Shown: positions 39,001-48,367, counted from the stretch's first letter. The stretch: 64,000 nucleotides of DNA from Alteromonas sp. KUL42 (GCF_006538325.1 NZ_BJKK01000004.1:62001-126000); one strand, 5' to 3'. A program made the numbers and translations. Notes: a model not told the origin generated them from the letters alone.

Positions 39001-40363
39001 TCAAATCGTCATCGGCTAAATTAACAAAGCGAGAAAAACGGCCATTGGTGCTCAGTGACATGGAGTAAGGGTCTGTCACCATCAAGGTTTCAATGCTTCC
39101 TGTGATTGGGTGATACACCGTTACTTCGAAGCGATAAAGCTGTCTGTCTAAAGACATGTCACCATCGTAGTGCCAAACGCCAGTCATATCATCGCGCGTC
39201 ATATCGATGCGTTGCGAAAGTGTCTTATTATTGTTGTACAGCAACAAATCAACATTTTTCGCGGTAGGTGCCCATAAAGCAACCGAAATACCACTATCTG
39301 TGTAGTTTGCACCTAATGACGCTTCATTGGCATCCTCTTCACCGGCGGTGTAGATAGAATCAATAGCGTTCGCAACTTGAAGGCCGGTTGCTACAACCAA
39401 GACCCCATCTGCATCATAGCCACCGACAACGGCTTGCGTAGTTAATACTGTTTTAGCATCTTCTACTGACCAATCACCTTCCCACGCCTGCATAGAAGAT
39501 AGATGCGGCGCTTGCGCCGATTGCTCTTCAGTTAGCGTTGTTGACATTAACGTAATCGCGGTACCGTTAATACCGGCTTCAAGCGAGCTTTCAAGGTCGG
39601 CTTGAGCAGAATAGTGAAGCTTAACTTCTGCAACAGTTTCAGGAACATCCCACAAAATAGTATTAGCATCTAACCAGTGTGCACCGAAGCCTGCAATATC
39701 AACAGGTTGTGGACCTAGAGACATAATTGGATATTCAAATACCGTTGGCTCACCTGATAGGGTAAAGTTCATTCGGGTGAAAGTTTCATCGTCCTGAATC
39801 AATGACCCTTTGAAGTCACCGCCCCCCATTTCTTTGCCTGCATCATCAGTGCCTTTGTGAATAATGAAGTTGTGGCAACTGCCGTAGCCTTCTTTTAACT
39901 CAAGTACCCAATAGGCACCGTAGTTAGGATCGATACCGGTATGAACACGACCATTTGCCCAGTCTGTGTCCGCGTCGGCATATGCATCACAGCTGTCGTT
40001 GTTCCATGTGTGCAAACGCCATCCCTCATAGGCGGGGTCGTTGTTCGAGTTATCAGCATCTACGTCTGCGCGGTTATAGTACAACACAGCTTGATTAGAT
40101 GACGGCGTGAATATAGGTGCTGGTAGCGCTGGATCAGCCCCTGCTTCACAAGCATCATTGGTCTCGTTAGGCACCAACGGTGCTTCACATTGAATGGGTG
40201 GTGGTGGCACACACGCTGTACCGGCTTCATTCGGCACATTAGGTACAGAACACGTAAGTAAATCGTTGGTACCCGACTCTACACCTGAGCCTCCACAACC
40301 CGCTAGCGTTAACCCGCCTATTACGAGCAAGGCTGCACGCCACACTCTCAACTTAGTCAACAT
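36032..40363 (-). CDS. Pullulanase-type debranching enzyme lipoprotein with three SusE/SusF-like repeats
   Basis: A 1443-residue surface-type lipoprotein (lipobox LTLAGC, then GGSG). An N-terminal CBM41-like starch-binding module occupies about residues 70-200 (VLYYNRADVDADNSNN, WRLHTWNND). Next come an N-terminal pullulanase domain, a CBM48-like module, and a GH13 type-I pullulanase core with signature FNWGYDP at 599-605, Asp719 (FRFD), Glu748 (YGEGW) and Asp845 (KHDNE). The C-terminus (about 1117-1443) carries three repeats of roughly 109 residues, each starting with an RG.MNGW segment and containing F(K)VAS.DW.TVN. These resemble starch-binding SusE/SusF domains. The enzyme would cut alpha-1,6 branches of starch or pullulan. 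Start chosen at 40363 with a GGGAG site. It is 71 bases behind the TonB receptor gene, so co-transcribed. Confidence 0.9.
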   Translation of the reverse strand: MLTKLRVWRAALLVIGGLTLAGCGGSGVESGTNDLLTCSVPNVPNEAGTACVPPPPIQCEAPLVPNETNDACEAGADPALPAPIFTPSSNQAVLYYNRADVDADNSNNDPAYEGWRLHTWNNDSCDAYADADTDWANGRVHTGIDPNYGAYWVLELKEGYGSCHNFIIHKGTDDAGKEMGGGDFKGSLIQDDETFTRMNFTLSGEPTVFEYPIMSLGPQPVDIAGFGAHWLDANTILWDVPETVAEVKLHYSAQADLESSLEAGINGTAITLMSTTLTEEQSAQAPHLSSMQAWEGDWSVEDAKTVLTTQAVVGGYDADGVLVVATGLQVANAIDSIYTAGEEDANEASLGANYTDSGISVALWAPTAKNVDLLLYNNNKTLSQRIDMTRDDMTGVWHYDGDMSLDRQLYRFEVTVYHPITGSIETLMVTDPYSMSLSTNGRFSRFVNLADDDLKPEGWDDHTIPTIENPEDAVIYEGHVRDFSVRDMSTSEANRGKYLAFTEDGTAPVEHLKKLVNAGLNYFHVLPANDIATIDEDPANTIDLYDTVGALCRLNANAAVCEEEDASTLLIDVYNSYSPLSEGGKAQQLTNDLRGVDTFNWGYDPHHFNAPEGSYASSAEGVERIIEMRAMIKALHEMGLRVALDVVYNHTNASGVFPKSVLDKVVPGYYHRYEVDTGAIVRETCCDDTEPRNVMMEKFMEDSLLMWTEHYKYDAFRFDIMSQATKDTMVRLREAVQAIDEDNYFYGEGWTKIDRGYEQASQLNMAGTEIGTYNDRIREAIRQGNIFSPESDALLSDQDRVKMGMIGTLKDYVLQTSAGTAGATSNLGGYAEDPADIINYVSKHDNETLWDQLNYTLPQDISLSERVRAQNVAMGINLVSQGIPFLQMGGDMLRSKSMDRNTYDSGDWFNYVDFTYETNNWNVGLPLAQDNESRWEEMGTFINNPERAASMSDIMFASDVFNELLSIRMSSPLFRLTTGADIIDRIGFHNLGARQQRGLIAMSIDDGVAGEGEEPRADLDMMNDAIMVLVNTGYEEKSITVNTATGFSLHATQMNSVDATVRGASFTEGEDGNGTFTVPALTIAVFVKAQSGAQGYGLSAFATAGAPDVVPYGDTIAYLRGDMNGWSTNDAFMYQGNGIYSVTVSLEAGTTYGFKFASEDWSTVNFGAADGDDGVVAEGVEKVLARTNTNLAFTPSVTATYLFTVDATDSEAPIIKVENEEPYVGTPVYLRGAMNGWGTDEEFAYQGGRVYTFARDMEPGTYEFKVASADWDTVNFGALSADDADRNLSPGNTLGLARTNDNLVLTIEEADRYVFVFNVSDMSAPTIGIFKEAYWGATEVFVRGGMNGWGTANMFTYQGAGVYTADVELSAGTIEFKVASEDWATVNLGNPNDAASNAVVTGQAKVLGSSNNNLVIEVSDAGLYEFKVSGPDGNAPSLTVTMK

Positions 40364-40434
40364 AGAATTCTCCCGATTAGGATCGTTATTTTCGGTCAAT
40401 ACGGTTTTGTTACATAAACTTAGGATTAGCTTTT

Positions 40435-43400
40435 TCATAATTGATATGTCATCCCTAAGAAGTACTGCGTACCGAAATATTGAATCGTTCCTGTTTGCTC
40501 TTCTGATGAGAAGTAGCTTCTGGTAGGTTCGTCAGTAAGGTTATTTACTTGGAACAGCACACTCCAGTTGTCGTTGATTTCATATGACGCTTGGTAATCA
40601 ATTACCAATTCAGAGTCGAAGTTAACCACTTGATCATTTACTGCAACTTGCTGAGATACAAAGGCATCACGGAAACGGCTTGAAAGGCGAGTTTCGAAAC
40701 CTTCGTACTCCCAAAACACTGTCAGTGTTGCCACATTCTCTGAAAGTCCTGGTAAGTTCGCGGCATAAACACCATCACCTAAAGTACGCTGAATTTCACT
40801 TTCGGTATAAGAATAGCTTGCGCTAACACCAAGTCCTGAAAGCATACCCGGTAGCATGCTGTAAATTTGCGTGTAGGCAACTTCAAGGCCGCGTATATAG
40901 CCACCTTCTGCATTATTTACGGCAGTACTGTAACTTCCATTTTCAGTCGGTACTGTTACGAAAATAGGGTCACCATTTGCATCACGAGCGAGCTCTGCTT
41001 CTTGCCCACTGAACTCAGGGGTCAAGAAAACCGGAACCTGAACAGAATCTGGGATAACGATGCCATTACCTTCAAAGTCGTATGGGTCGATTTCGATGTC
41101 TTCTACAAACGATTCAATGTCTTTGTAAAAACCCGCTACAATCAAAGCACCTTCCGTATCTGAGAAGTAGTATTCCCATGACACATCGTATTGCGTTGCA
41201 TAAAACGGCTCTAGATATGGGCTGTTTCGGGCATTCCCGTTAACTCTTGCGGTAGGCGTTGATAACGTAATTTCACCAGAATCCCTATCTTGGAATGCGG
41301 TGACGACTTCAACGTTGGTTGAAGCATTTGCAGCAAAGCGATTTATAGGCGCACGCCCCATTACTTTTGCGGCCGCTACACGTAGCTGCGTATCGTCGGT
41401 TAATTTGAAGTTTAAGTTAATCGAAGGTAGTACATCGGTGTATTCGTGACTAATGAGTGTTGGGCGATAGAAATTATTGATATAGCCCAATTCATCCATG
41501 ATGTTTTGTGCCCCAGCAGTCGGGTCGCTAATTTCAACCGTTACGCCAGTTTCCGGATCTGTGACAAGCTGAGTCGCACGTTGAAGCGTAGTAGAGCTTT
41601 GTTTACTTTTTATATAACGAACACCAATGTTACCGGTTATTGGTAGATTACCGATTTCAGTGTTGATATTTGCCATTAAATAGGCAGAGTTAACCGTTTC
41701 AAATACATCACCACTTTCTTGCATTGTCCACGCTGTAGCAGGACCAGTTCCTGGGCCATTAATAACCCCTGCAGCACCTGGGCCCCACGTTTGCGCAGGC
41801 TGAGGACGACCACCCGGGAACCACGCATCAAGTGCACGGTTTAAGTCAATAGATAAATAACTTGGGAAGTATCCAAAATCACCTGACCAATCAACTTGTT
41901 CGACCATATCAGGTGTTAAATGAAGCGGAGGCTGGCTAACTGAGAATGCACTGTCATTACCATATTCAAACACTGAGCGATCGTTATTGTACTCTCTATC
42001 TGAATAACGATAGCCAAACTCAATACCCGTGAAAATAGGCGTGTCTATGTAATACTGAAAATCAACGCGATAGGCATCGAGTTCATCTTTATTCTCATAA
42101 GGGTAAATACCATATTTACTCACCATAACACGGTCTAAATCAGTAAAAGCAGACATCTGATTAAAACCAAGATCAGGTAAGTCTAAACCGTTTAGTAGAT
42201 ATGAAATTTGGACATTTTCATCAAAGACGGGGTTCGTAGCATTAGCATCTTCACCAACGAGTGACCATAGCAAACCATTTCTGAAGTCACTTTCCGCACT
42301 TGAGCGTGATATATCAAATTGCACAGACAAGTCAGATGTAATAGCCCAGTCGGCATTAATACCTAAATTGGTAACACTATCAAAATCCTGGTTATCATCA
42401 TTGACCAGTTCAACACGGGTGAAGCTGTCATCAGTTCGACTAAATGTGCCACCAATTACGCTACGATTAACAACAACTGGATTGGTAATGTTAGCGTTGA
42501 TCCCACCGAGTTTTACACGGAAACCACGGGCAAACGCTTCAGAATCGAATTTTGAAACGAAGGCGTCAGCTTTTAGCGTGAAATTATCAACAGGTGCCCA
42601 TTCAAATGCAGCAACATAGCCGTCACGGGTTTCTTCCCCGCCTTTGTGCTGCATTTCAAAGCCCTCTGAAATGAGTTCACATTCAGGGGCTATCTCTTCA
42701 TTGGTACATTCCGAATTTGTGTAGATGCCGTCTACATCTGTTACACCATTGTATGCAAGGCCAATAAACTGCGTAGAAACACTAGGTTGGAATAAGCGGG
42801 CATAGCCCAGTGAAACACCTAACGTGTCATCGAGGAACTTGCCTTGATAGGAAAAGCTGATTCTATGGCCATATTCTTTCGCATCAGAAATTTCAGAGGC
42901 GCGATCGTTATACATGCCTCGTAAATTGGCACTAAACTTGTGTTGCTCATCCATCGCTAACGGCGATGCAGTTTTTAACTCAACCGTACCCGCGATACCA
43001 CCTTCTATAAGCGACGCTTTAGGTGATTTATAAACCGCGGCTTCACTGATAAGTTCTGATGGATATTGATCAAACTCAATGGCGCGACTGCCACTGGTTG
43101 AAACTTGTTCCCTTCCGTTTAATGTTGAGAATACAAAATCGCCAGATAAACCACGGATATTGATTTGTGCTGCTTGTCCACCGGTTCTTACCGCTGATAT
43201 ACCCGGCAAACGCGTTAGTGCGTCAGCCATTGATACATCGGGTAGACCTCCTAGATCATCAGCCGATATTTGTTCTGATACGGTATCTGAAAAACGTTTT
43301 TGGTTGAGTGATTGAATAAGGCTTGTGCTAAAACCTCTTACTTCGATGCGTTCAACGGGCTCCTCTTGAGGGCGTTCAACGTCTTCGACAGTGACTTCCG

Positions 43401-43491
43401 GTGACTCTTGAGCGTAAAGCGGTAACGCATTAAACGCGATTCCGCTTCCTATCAATGCCACCATTATGGTGCTGGGTTTGAATGTTTTCAT
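40435..43491 (-). CDS. TonB-dependent receptor (maltodextrin-type)
   Basis: A 1018-residue outer-membrane receptor with a signal peptide ending YAQ, a TonB-box-like VERIEVRG, the plug domain (ISADDLGGLPDVSMADALTRLPG, INIRGLSG) and a 22-strand-type barrel to the C-terminus. It takes up large substrates through the outer membrane with energy from TonB-ExbBD. It heads the operon containing the pullulanase and lies in the starch locus, so maltodextrin import is the likely job. No SusD-like partner is present. The promoter with overlapping operator and a leader with ATGGGACACC resemble those of the other receptor at 45433. Confidence 0.9.
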   Translation of the reverse strand: MKTFKPSTIMVALIGSGIAFNALPLYAQESPEVTVEDVERPQEEPVERIEVRGFSTSLIQSLNQKRFSDTVSEQISADDLGGLPDVSMADALTRLPGISAVRTGGQAAQINIRGLSGDFVFSTLNGREQVSTSGSRAIEFDQYPSELISEAAVYKSPKASLIEGGIAGTVELKTASPLAMDEQHKFSANLRGMYNDRASEISDAKEYGHRISFSYQGKFLDDTLGVSLGYARLFQPSVSTQFIGLAYNGVTDVDGIYTNSECTNEEIAPECELISEGFEMQHKGGEETRDGYVAAFEWAPVDNFTLKADAFVSKFDSEAFARGFRVKLGGINANITNPVVVNRSVIGGTFSRTDDSFTRVELVNDDNQDFDSVTNLGINADWAITSDLSVQFDISRSSAESDFRNGLLWSLVGEDANATNPVFDENVQISYLLNGLDLPDLGFNQMSAFTDLDRVMVSKYGIYPYENKDELDAYRVDFQYYIDTPIFTGIEFGYRYSDREYNNDRSVFEYGNDSAFSVSQPPLHLTPDMVEQVDWSGDFGYFPSYLSIDLNRALDAWFPGGRPQPAQTWGPGAAGVINGPGTGPATAWTMQESGDVFETVNSAYLMANINTEIGNLPITGNIGVRYIKSKQSSTTLQRATQLVTDPETGVTVEISDPTAGAQNIMDELGYINNFYRPTLISHEYTDVLPSINLNFKLTDDTQLRVAAAKVMGRAPINRFAANASTNVEVVTAFQDRDSGEITLSTPTARVNGNARNSPYLEPFYATQYDVSWEYYFSDTEGALIVAGFYKDIESFVEDIEIDPYDFEGNGIVIPDSVQVPVFLTPEFSGQEAELARDANGDPIFVTVPTENGSYSTAVNNAEGGYIRGLEVAYTQIYSMLPGMLSGLGVSASYSYTESEIQRTLGDGVYAANLPGLSENVATLTVFWEYEGFETRLSSRFRDAFVSQQVAVNDQVVNFDSELVIDYQASYEINDNWSVLFQVNNLTDEPTRSYFSSEEQTGTIQYFGTQYFLGMTYQL

Positions 43492-43604
43492 TGGTGTCCC
43501 ATTCCTTCTTTATTATCGACATCTTTAGGACTACCACACCCAAAAATGCCATTTATGTTTCAACACCAAATATTACTGTTTTGTATAAAAAGGGAGCAAT
43601 GCTA

Positions 43605-43633
43605 TGCATACGTATTCATTTACATATGTGCAA
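43605..43633 (-). promoter_or_regulatory. Promoter with LacI-type operator copy 3 for the TonB receptor-pullulanase operon
   Basis: On the minus strand TTGCAC (43633-43628) and TATGCA (43610-43605) are 17 bases apart. The exact operator 14-mer occupies 43605-43618, covering the -10 and part of the spacer, which is the classic position for repression. Confidence 0.65.
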
Positions 43634-43692
43634 CATTTGTTAACACATCACTCAAGAAAACAATCAAATTAATTACATTTATCAATAGACAC

Positions 43693-43718
43693 AAAAAAGC
43701 AGCCAAATGGCTGCTTTT
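43693..43718. terminator. Terminator after the halogenase gene
   Basis: AAAAAGCAGCC and GGCTGCTTTT form a stem around AAAT. Read leftward, six Ts follow the stem, between the halogenase and the next receptor promoter. Confidence 0.85.
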
Positions 43719-43794
43719 ATTCAATTACGATTAAGTATGCTTACTTCGAAGCTAAAATTCACTAAGTTACAAGTAATTATCGGAAGCTAACGAC

Positions 43795-45311
43795 TTATCT
43801 ATTCGATACACGAGCAATCATTCCATTGATATACTCATCATGTGTGGGCAGTTTACTCACCGGTTCTTTTTTAATTTCGCGCAATTTTGTTAACATTGTA
43901 TTTAGTTGGTCATTAGGCACGCTATTAACTAAGCCATGATAGTCGTTTGGCGTAATACCCTGCCCGTACATAACTTGTAGCCAAGAACTCTCAAGAAACA
44001 GGTCGTTTTGCTCCCTAAATAAATTACCATTTTCACGAAACAATTCTATTTTGTGCTTTAGTGAATCTGGCAATTCAATATTGCGCATATCATTAAAAAA
44101 ACTGCGCTATCCGATCGTTCATTAACTTGATAATGCAATACTAAAAAGTCGCGAATTTGTTCAAACTCTAGTTCGGATTGTTTATTGTATTCAGCTTGCA
44201 GACTTGGCGTAAAGCCATTGTGTGGGAACAACTGAATCAAACGCACAATAGCTGATTGGATAAGATGAATACTAGTCGACTCAAGTGGCTCTAAGAACCC
44301 ACTAGATAAACCCACGGCTACAACGTTTTTATACCACTGCTTGCGGCGGCGACCTGTTGTGAATTTTATCAATTTAGGGTCGCCTAAGGGTTTGGTATCT
44401 AGGTTTTCCATTAGCGTATCTTGAGCTTGTTGATCACTAATATAGCGCGAACAATACACATGACCATTGCCATTGCGATGTTGAAGCGGAATACGCCACT
44501 GCCACCCCGCATCATGAGCAATTGAGCGCGTAAAAGGCGCTGTTTTTTCATGGCGCTCGGACGGAACAGCAATAGCGCTGTCACACGGTAACAAGTGAGA
44601 CCAATCATCATAACCAGCACCTAGCGCCTCACCAATGAGTAACCCTTTAAACCCTGTGCAATCAACAAATAGATCACCCTCTATTTCCTGACCATTGTCC
44701 AACCTTAATGACTTTATGTAACCGCTATCCTGATAACGCTCAACGTGCGCAATTTTACCTTCAATTCGACTTACGCCCATGTTCTCACTTAATTTTCGCA
44801 AGTATTTAGCGTACAAGGTTGCATCAAAGTGGTAAGCAAATGGCAATTCCAATACCGGATCTTTAGCGTTAATTTGCGCAAATTTACCGGCCTCTGCGGC
44901 ATGATAATTAAAATCATATTCCCATAAATCGGCGGTGTGGCCGAGCGATTTACCTTTCAGCCAATAGTGATGAAAATGGCAAAACGCCATACTTTTACCT
45001 GGCGCACCAAACGTATGATAATAACTCTGTCCTTTAGTTTTCCAGTTTTCAAAACGTATTGCCAGTTTTATGGTGGCTTTGGTGTCGTGTAAAAACTGGG
45101 CTTCGTCTATTCCTAATACCTGATTAACTAATCGAATCGGCGGTATGGTCGCTTCTCCCACGCCAACAGTACCAATCGCCTCTGATTCAACCAAGGTTAT
45201 TTCAACCGCACTGTTGAGTACTTTTTTCATTAACGCAGCTGCAAGCCACCCTGCCGTCCCACCGCCAGCAATCACTACACGCTTAATTGGAGTTGTTAAA
45301 GGATTATGCAT
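43795..45311 (-). pseudogene. Tryptophan halogenase family protein, split by a frameshift at a T TTT TTA slippery site
   Basis: Two frames make one flavin-dependent halogenase of about 505 residues. Frame 1 (45311 to 44058) has FADH2-binding GGGTAGWLAAAL, the catalytic lysine region ATIKLAIRFENW and the halogenase motif WQWRIP, plus VNERSDSAV near its end. Frame 2 (from 44088 to 43795) continues NDMRNIELPDSLKHKIE, the normal C-terminal family sequence. The break falls at GCA GTT TTT TTA ATG (about 44093-44107). Zero-frame T TTT TTA fits X XXY YYZ, and a -1 slip yields AVFLNDMRN. Family members near TonB receptors include bacterial indole brominases. The gene follows a receptor gene and a terminator. 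Mutation, sequencing error and programmed frameshifting are all possible. Confidence 0.85.
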
Positions 45312-45356
45312 AAACTTCTCGTCACAGTTTTGAGTTTTGGTTGCTTATAAAAAAGA

Positions 45357-45416
45357 AAAGCCACCATCTGCTTTACGTTTTAGCACAAGCTAAATCAAAA
45401 AGCAGCAGGTGGCTTT
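45357..45416 (-). terminator. Terminator/attenuator between TonB receptor and halogenase
   Basis: A long imperfect stem (AAAGCCACC..CTGCTTT arms at the two ends, inner TAGCTTGTGCTA hairpin), followed leftward by TTTTCTTTTTT, lies between the receptor stop and the halogenase start. No operator copy is seen for the halogenase, so it may depend on read-through past this element. Confidence 0.75.
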
Positions 45417-45432
45417 GACACACACGAAGAAA

Positions 45433-48249
45433 TTAGAACTTGTAGTTAAATCCTAACAAGTAGTTCGTACCATAAGTTTGGAACTGTGTAATTTGACGAG
45501 AATCAGCAGCTGACGCCTGAATATCGTCTTCATCAGTTAAGTTCTGTGCTTGAAGTGTTACGCGTAGACCTTCTAGGTATTCAATGCCTGACTCGCTGAA
45601 GTCGTAACCAATTTGCGCATCAACCAAGGTACCGCCCTGTTTGGTTGCATCGACAAGCGCTAAACTCACACCGCGCTCTTCGGTTAGGTATTGGTCGCGC
45701 TTGGTTGCAGCTACACGGAACTCAAAGCCGTTACTTTCGTAGAAGAAAGTCATGCTGTATGACTCTTCAGAAAGCCCAGGAATACGAGTTTCTGATTGAC
45801 CAGGTGCCGCATCCACTTCACCGTCCATAAAGGTTGCACTGGCAAATAAGCCAAAGCCTTCAAGCGATTCGTGAATTAGGTCAAATGGTAGTGAGCCTTG
45901 TAATTCATAACCTCGTACGAAACCTTCGAAGCCATCAAGCACACTGCTAACTTGACCTTCAAACAACACAGGGGTTTGACCTTCTGAACCTTGGTGAAGA
46001 TCTGGAATATAGAACTCAGTGAAATCACCTACGATAGAAGTACTACGGTGCCAGTTTTTGATGTCCTTGTAGAAGAAAGACACTGCAACATAACCGGTAT
46101 CTGCAAAGTAATTTTCATACGCAAGATCAAATTGATTTGCTTCAAGAGGTCGTAATTCTGGGTTACCCGCACTACCACCCCAAGGGCCATTTTCAATGTC
46201 TGTACTGGTAATTTGGTTGTCGTTGAAAGAGAAAGTAACTTGCGTGTTAGGACGCATATCATCCATACGAGGGCGAGAAATTACTTTGCTCATACCTAAA
46301 CGTACAAACTGTCCTTCAGCCACTTCTGCTGACAAATTTAACGTAGGAAGAATATCTGTGTAGTCCGCACCGCCTGTAATAGGGCTAGCGATAGTGTAAC
46401 CGTCACGGTCAGACGTTGCTGAGAAACCAGTAGATGATTGGTCTGCGCTAACAACTTGTAAACCAACATTACCACGTACCCAAATGTCACCAACTTCCAT
46501 TTCAAGGTCAAGTTTGGTGTAAAGGGTTAATAGCTCTTCATCTACGGTATAGGTATCACCTAAACGATCGTTCTGAACAAGGCTCGCGTCGCTAGCGTTG
46601 TAGTAACCACTGTTAAATAGTGCAAGTGAGTCATAAGCTAGAATACCGTCAATACCGATAAAGTCTAAGTTAACTACACCTAATACATCAGGAATTGCTG
46701 CGTCGCTAGGATATGAAGGCGCTGTTAAGTATGCGCCGTTGTTGTCTTTTGACTTCGAACGGTCAGAGTAAACCACACCAGTCGAAAGACCAGTTACAAT
46801 TCCCCAATCAACATAACCTTTAAGGTCTAAGCGTAGCGTATCAAGATCTTCTTCAAAAATAGGTTGATTGACGAAACCATCTTGCGCATCTGCCGCAAGA
46901 AGAGGACGTGCACCCCACGCTTGTGGACCCGCAAGGCGAATCAGGTTAGGGTCCGTTAAATCAACTGGTGCAATGGTTGGGTGATCAGAATACATTACCC
47001 CTGTTGACGTCATCTCCCAGCTACGTGCTGTTAACGGACGACCATCAATACCCGCTCTACCAACACCTGAGTAGCTTTCAACATCAGTAATTTCTTTTTC
47101 TACTTTACCAGTAGAATAATCAAGCTCTAGTGTCCAAGAGTCATTAATTTGGTATTCTGCGTTAATACCGATTGTGGTTAGATCAGCTTCTTGGCGACGT
47201 GCATCGTTGCGCACAACACTATAGAAGCCATCACTAAATCCAGAAGTAACAAGGCCGTTTTCTACACCTGTAATAGTATATGCGCCTGTGCCCCATTCTG
47301 CGCCGCCTTCTTCAAGACCACGACGAACATCATCTTCAAGAAAATCGATGTAAAGTGCGTCAAGTTGAATATTCAACTTGTCTGTAGGTGCCCATTCGAC
47401 TACTGCTGCAATTGAATCGCGTTCTAACATTGCTGAACGTTGAAACGAGTCATGCCCCCCTAAAACAACGGTATCAGTGGGTACTTCAACTTGATCTTGA
47501 GCTCTTCGTTCGTTATCAAAGTTAATTCCTGCATAACCCCAACCACGGAAGTGTTGCTCTTGACGTGGCGATTCCATGCTCGCAATGGTTAATGCTACAC
47601 CAACAGTATCGTTTGCAAACTGGTCAACAAAGTTAACCGATATGCGATGACCGCTATTGTCAAAATCTGGGTTTGGTGAATCTTCTGCGTTCTTTTCAAA
47701 TGAACCATTAACAGTAAATGTGCTTTCAGCAGTAAGCGGCTTAACGGTTTGAAGATCAATTGAACCACCGATATTTTGGGTAGTCATACCTGCTTCTGGC
47801 GTTTTGTATACCAGAATATTTGAAATAATTTCCGTAGGATAAAGGTCGAACTCAACCCCACGGTTATCACCCATACCTAAAAGTTCACGACCGTTTAGTG
47901 ATGTACCGACATAGTTTTCGTTAAAACCACGAACAGAAATACCACTAGTACGACCGTTGCGACGTTCACCGGTTACACCTGGCAAACGAGCAATTGATTC
48001 TGCAATACTGGTATCTGGTAGCTTACCAATATCTTCTGCTGAGAGCGCTTCAACAATTGACGTGTTGTCCATTTTGATGGCTTGAGCACGTTGCAAACTA
48101 CCACGAATACCACTTACTTGAATAACTTCAAGGTTTGCTTCATCCACCGAATCAGTGTTTGCTTCTTGAGAAAATGCTGGAGCTGAAGCGAAGGCAACAC
48201 CGCCAGTGATCAGCGCAGCTTTAATTAGGTTGGGTTTAAATTGTTTCAT
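45433..48249 (-). CDS. TonB-dependent receptor (maltodextrin-type)
   Basis: A 938-residue outer-membrane receptor with signal peptide MKQFKPNLIKAALITGG to AFSQ, similar in its first residues to the receptor at 40435. TonB-box-like LEVIQVSGIRGS is followed by the plug (LSAEDIGKLPDTSIAESIARLPG, ISVRGFNENY) and a barrel ending YLLGFNYKF with terminal phenylalanine. The AEDIGKLPD..IAES.ARLPG wording is typical of carbohydrate-type receptors of marine and xanthomonad bacteria. An exact operator copy stands 119 bases upstream, so it should be induced with the amylases. The halogenase gene follows. Confidence 0.9.
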   Translation of the reverse strand: MKQFKPNLIKAALITGGVAFASAPAFSQEANTDSVDEANLEVIQVSGIRGSLQRAQAIKMDNTSIVEALSAEDIGKLPDTSIAESIARLPGVTGERRNGRTSGISVRGFNENYVGTSLNGRELLGMGDNRGVEFDLYPTEIISNILVYKTPEAGMTTQNIGGSIDLQTVKPLTAESTFTVNGSFEKNAEDSPNPDFDNSGHRISVNFVDQFANDTVGVALTIASMESPRQEQHFRGWGYAGINFDNERRAQDQVEVPTDTVVLGGHDSFQRSAMLERDSIAAVVEWAPTDKLNIQLDALYIDFLEDDVRRGLEEGGAEWGTGAYTITGVENGLVTSGFSDGFYSVVRNDARRQEADLTTIGINAEYQINDSWTLELDYSTGKVEKEITDVESYSGVGRAGIDGRPLTARSWEMTSTGVMYSDHPTIAPVDLTDPNLIRLAGPQAWGARPLLAADAQDGFVNQPIFEEDLDTLRLDLKGYVDWGIVTGLSTGVVYSDRSKSKDNNGAYLTAPSYPSDAAIPDVLGVVNLDFIGIDGILAYDSLALFNSGYYNASDASLVQNDRLGDTYTVDEELLTLYTKLDLEMEVGDIWVRGNVGLQVVSADQSSTGFSATSDRDGYTIASPITGGADYTDILPTLNLSAEVAEGQFVRLGMSKVISRPRMDDMRPNTQVTFSFNDNQITSTDIENGPWGGSAGNPELRPLEANQFDLAYENYFADTGYVAVSFFYKDIKNWHRSTSIVGDFTEFYIPDLHQGSEGQTPVLFEGQVSSVLDGFEGFVRGYELQGSLPFDLIHESLEGFGLFASATFMDGEVDAAPGQSETRIPGLSEESYSMTFFYESNGFEFRVAATKRDQYLTEERGVSLALVDATKQGGTLVDAQIGYDFSESGIEYLEGLRVTLQAQNLTDEDDIQASAADSRQITQFQTYGTNYLLGFNYKF

Positions 48250-48367
48250 AAAACGGGTGTCCCATACGGTTAATGTTGTTGTCTTTATTCTTATTGTTAT
48301 GACAATTTAATGACACAAGATAGTGACGGCATAATGCTATAGAGGACACAGGTTTGGCACAATTGCT

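Larger units (their letters stand above)
43492..43794. other. Intergenic region upstream of the TonB receptor and downstream of the halogenase
   Basis: It holds the receptor leader (with ATGGGACACC directly before the start), the promoter/operator at 43605-43633, and the terminator at 43693-43718. No gene is seen. Confidence 0.6.
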
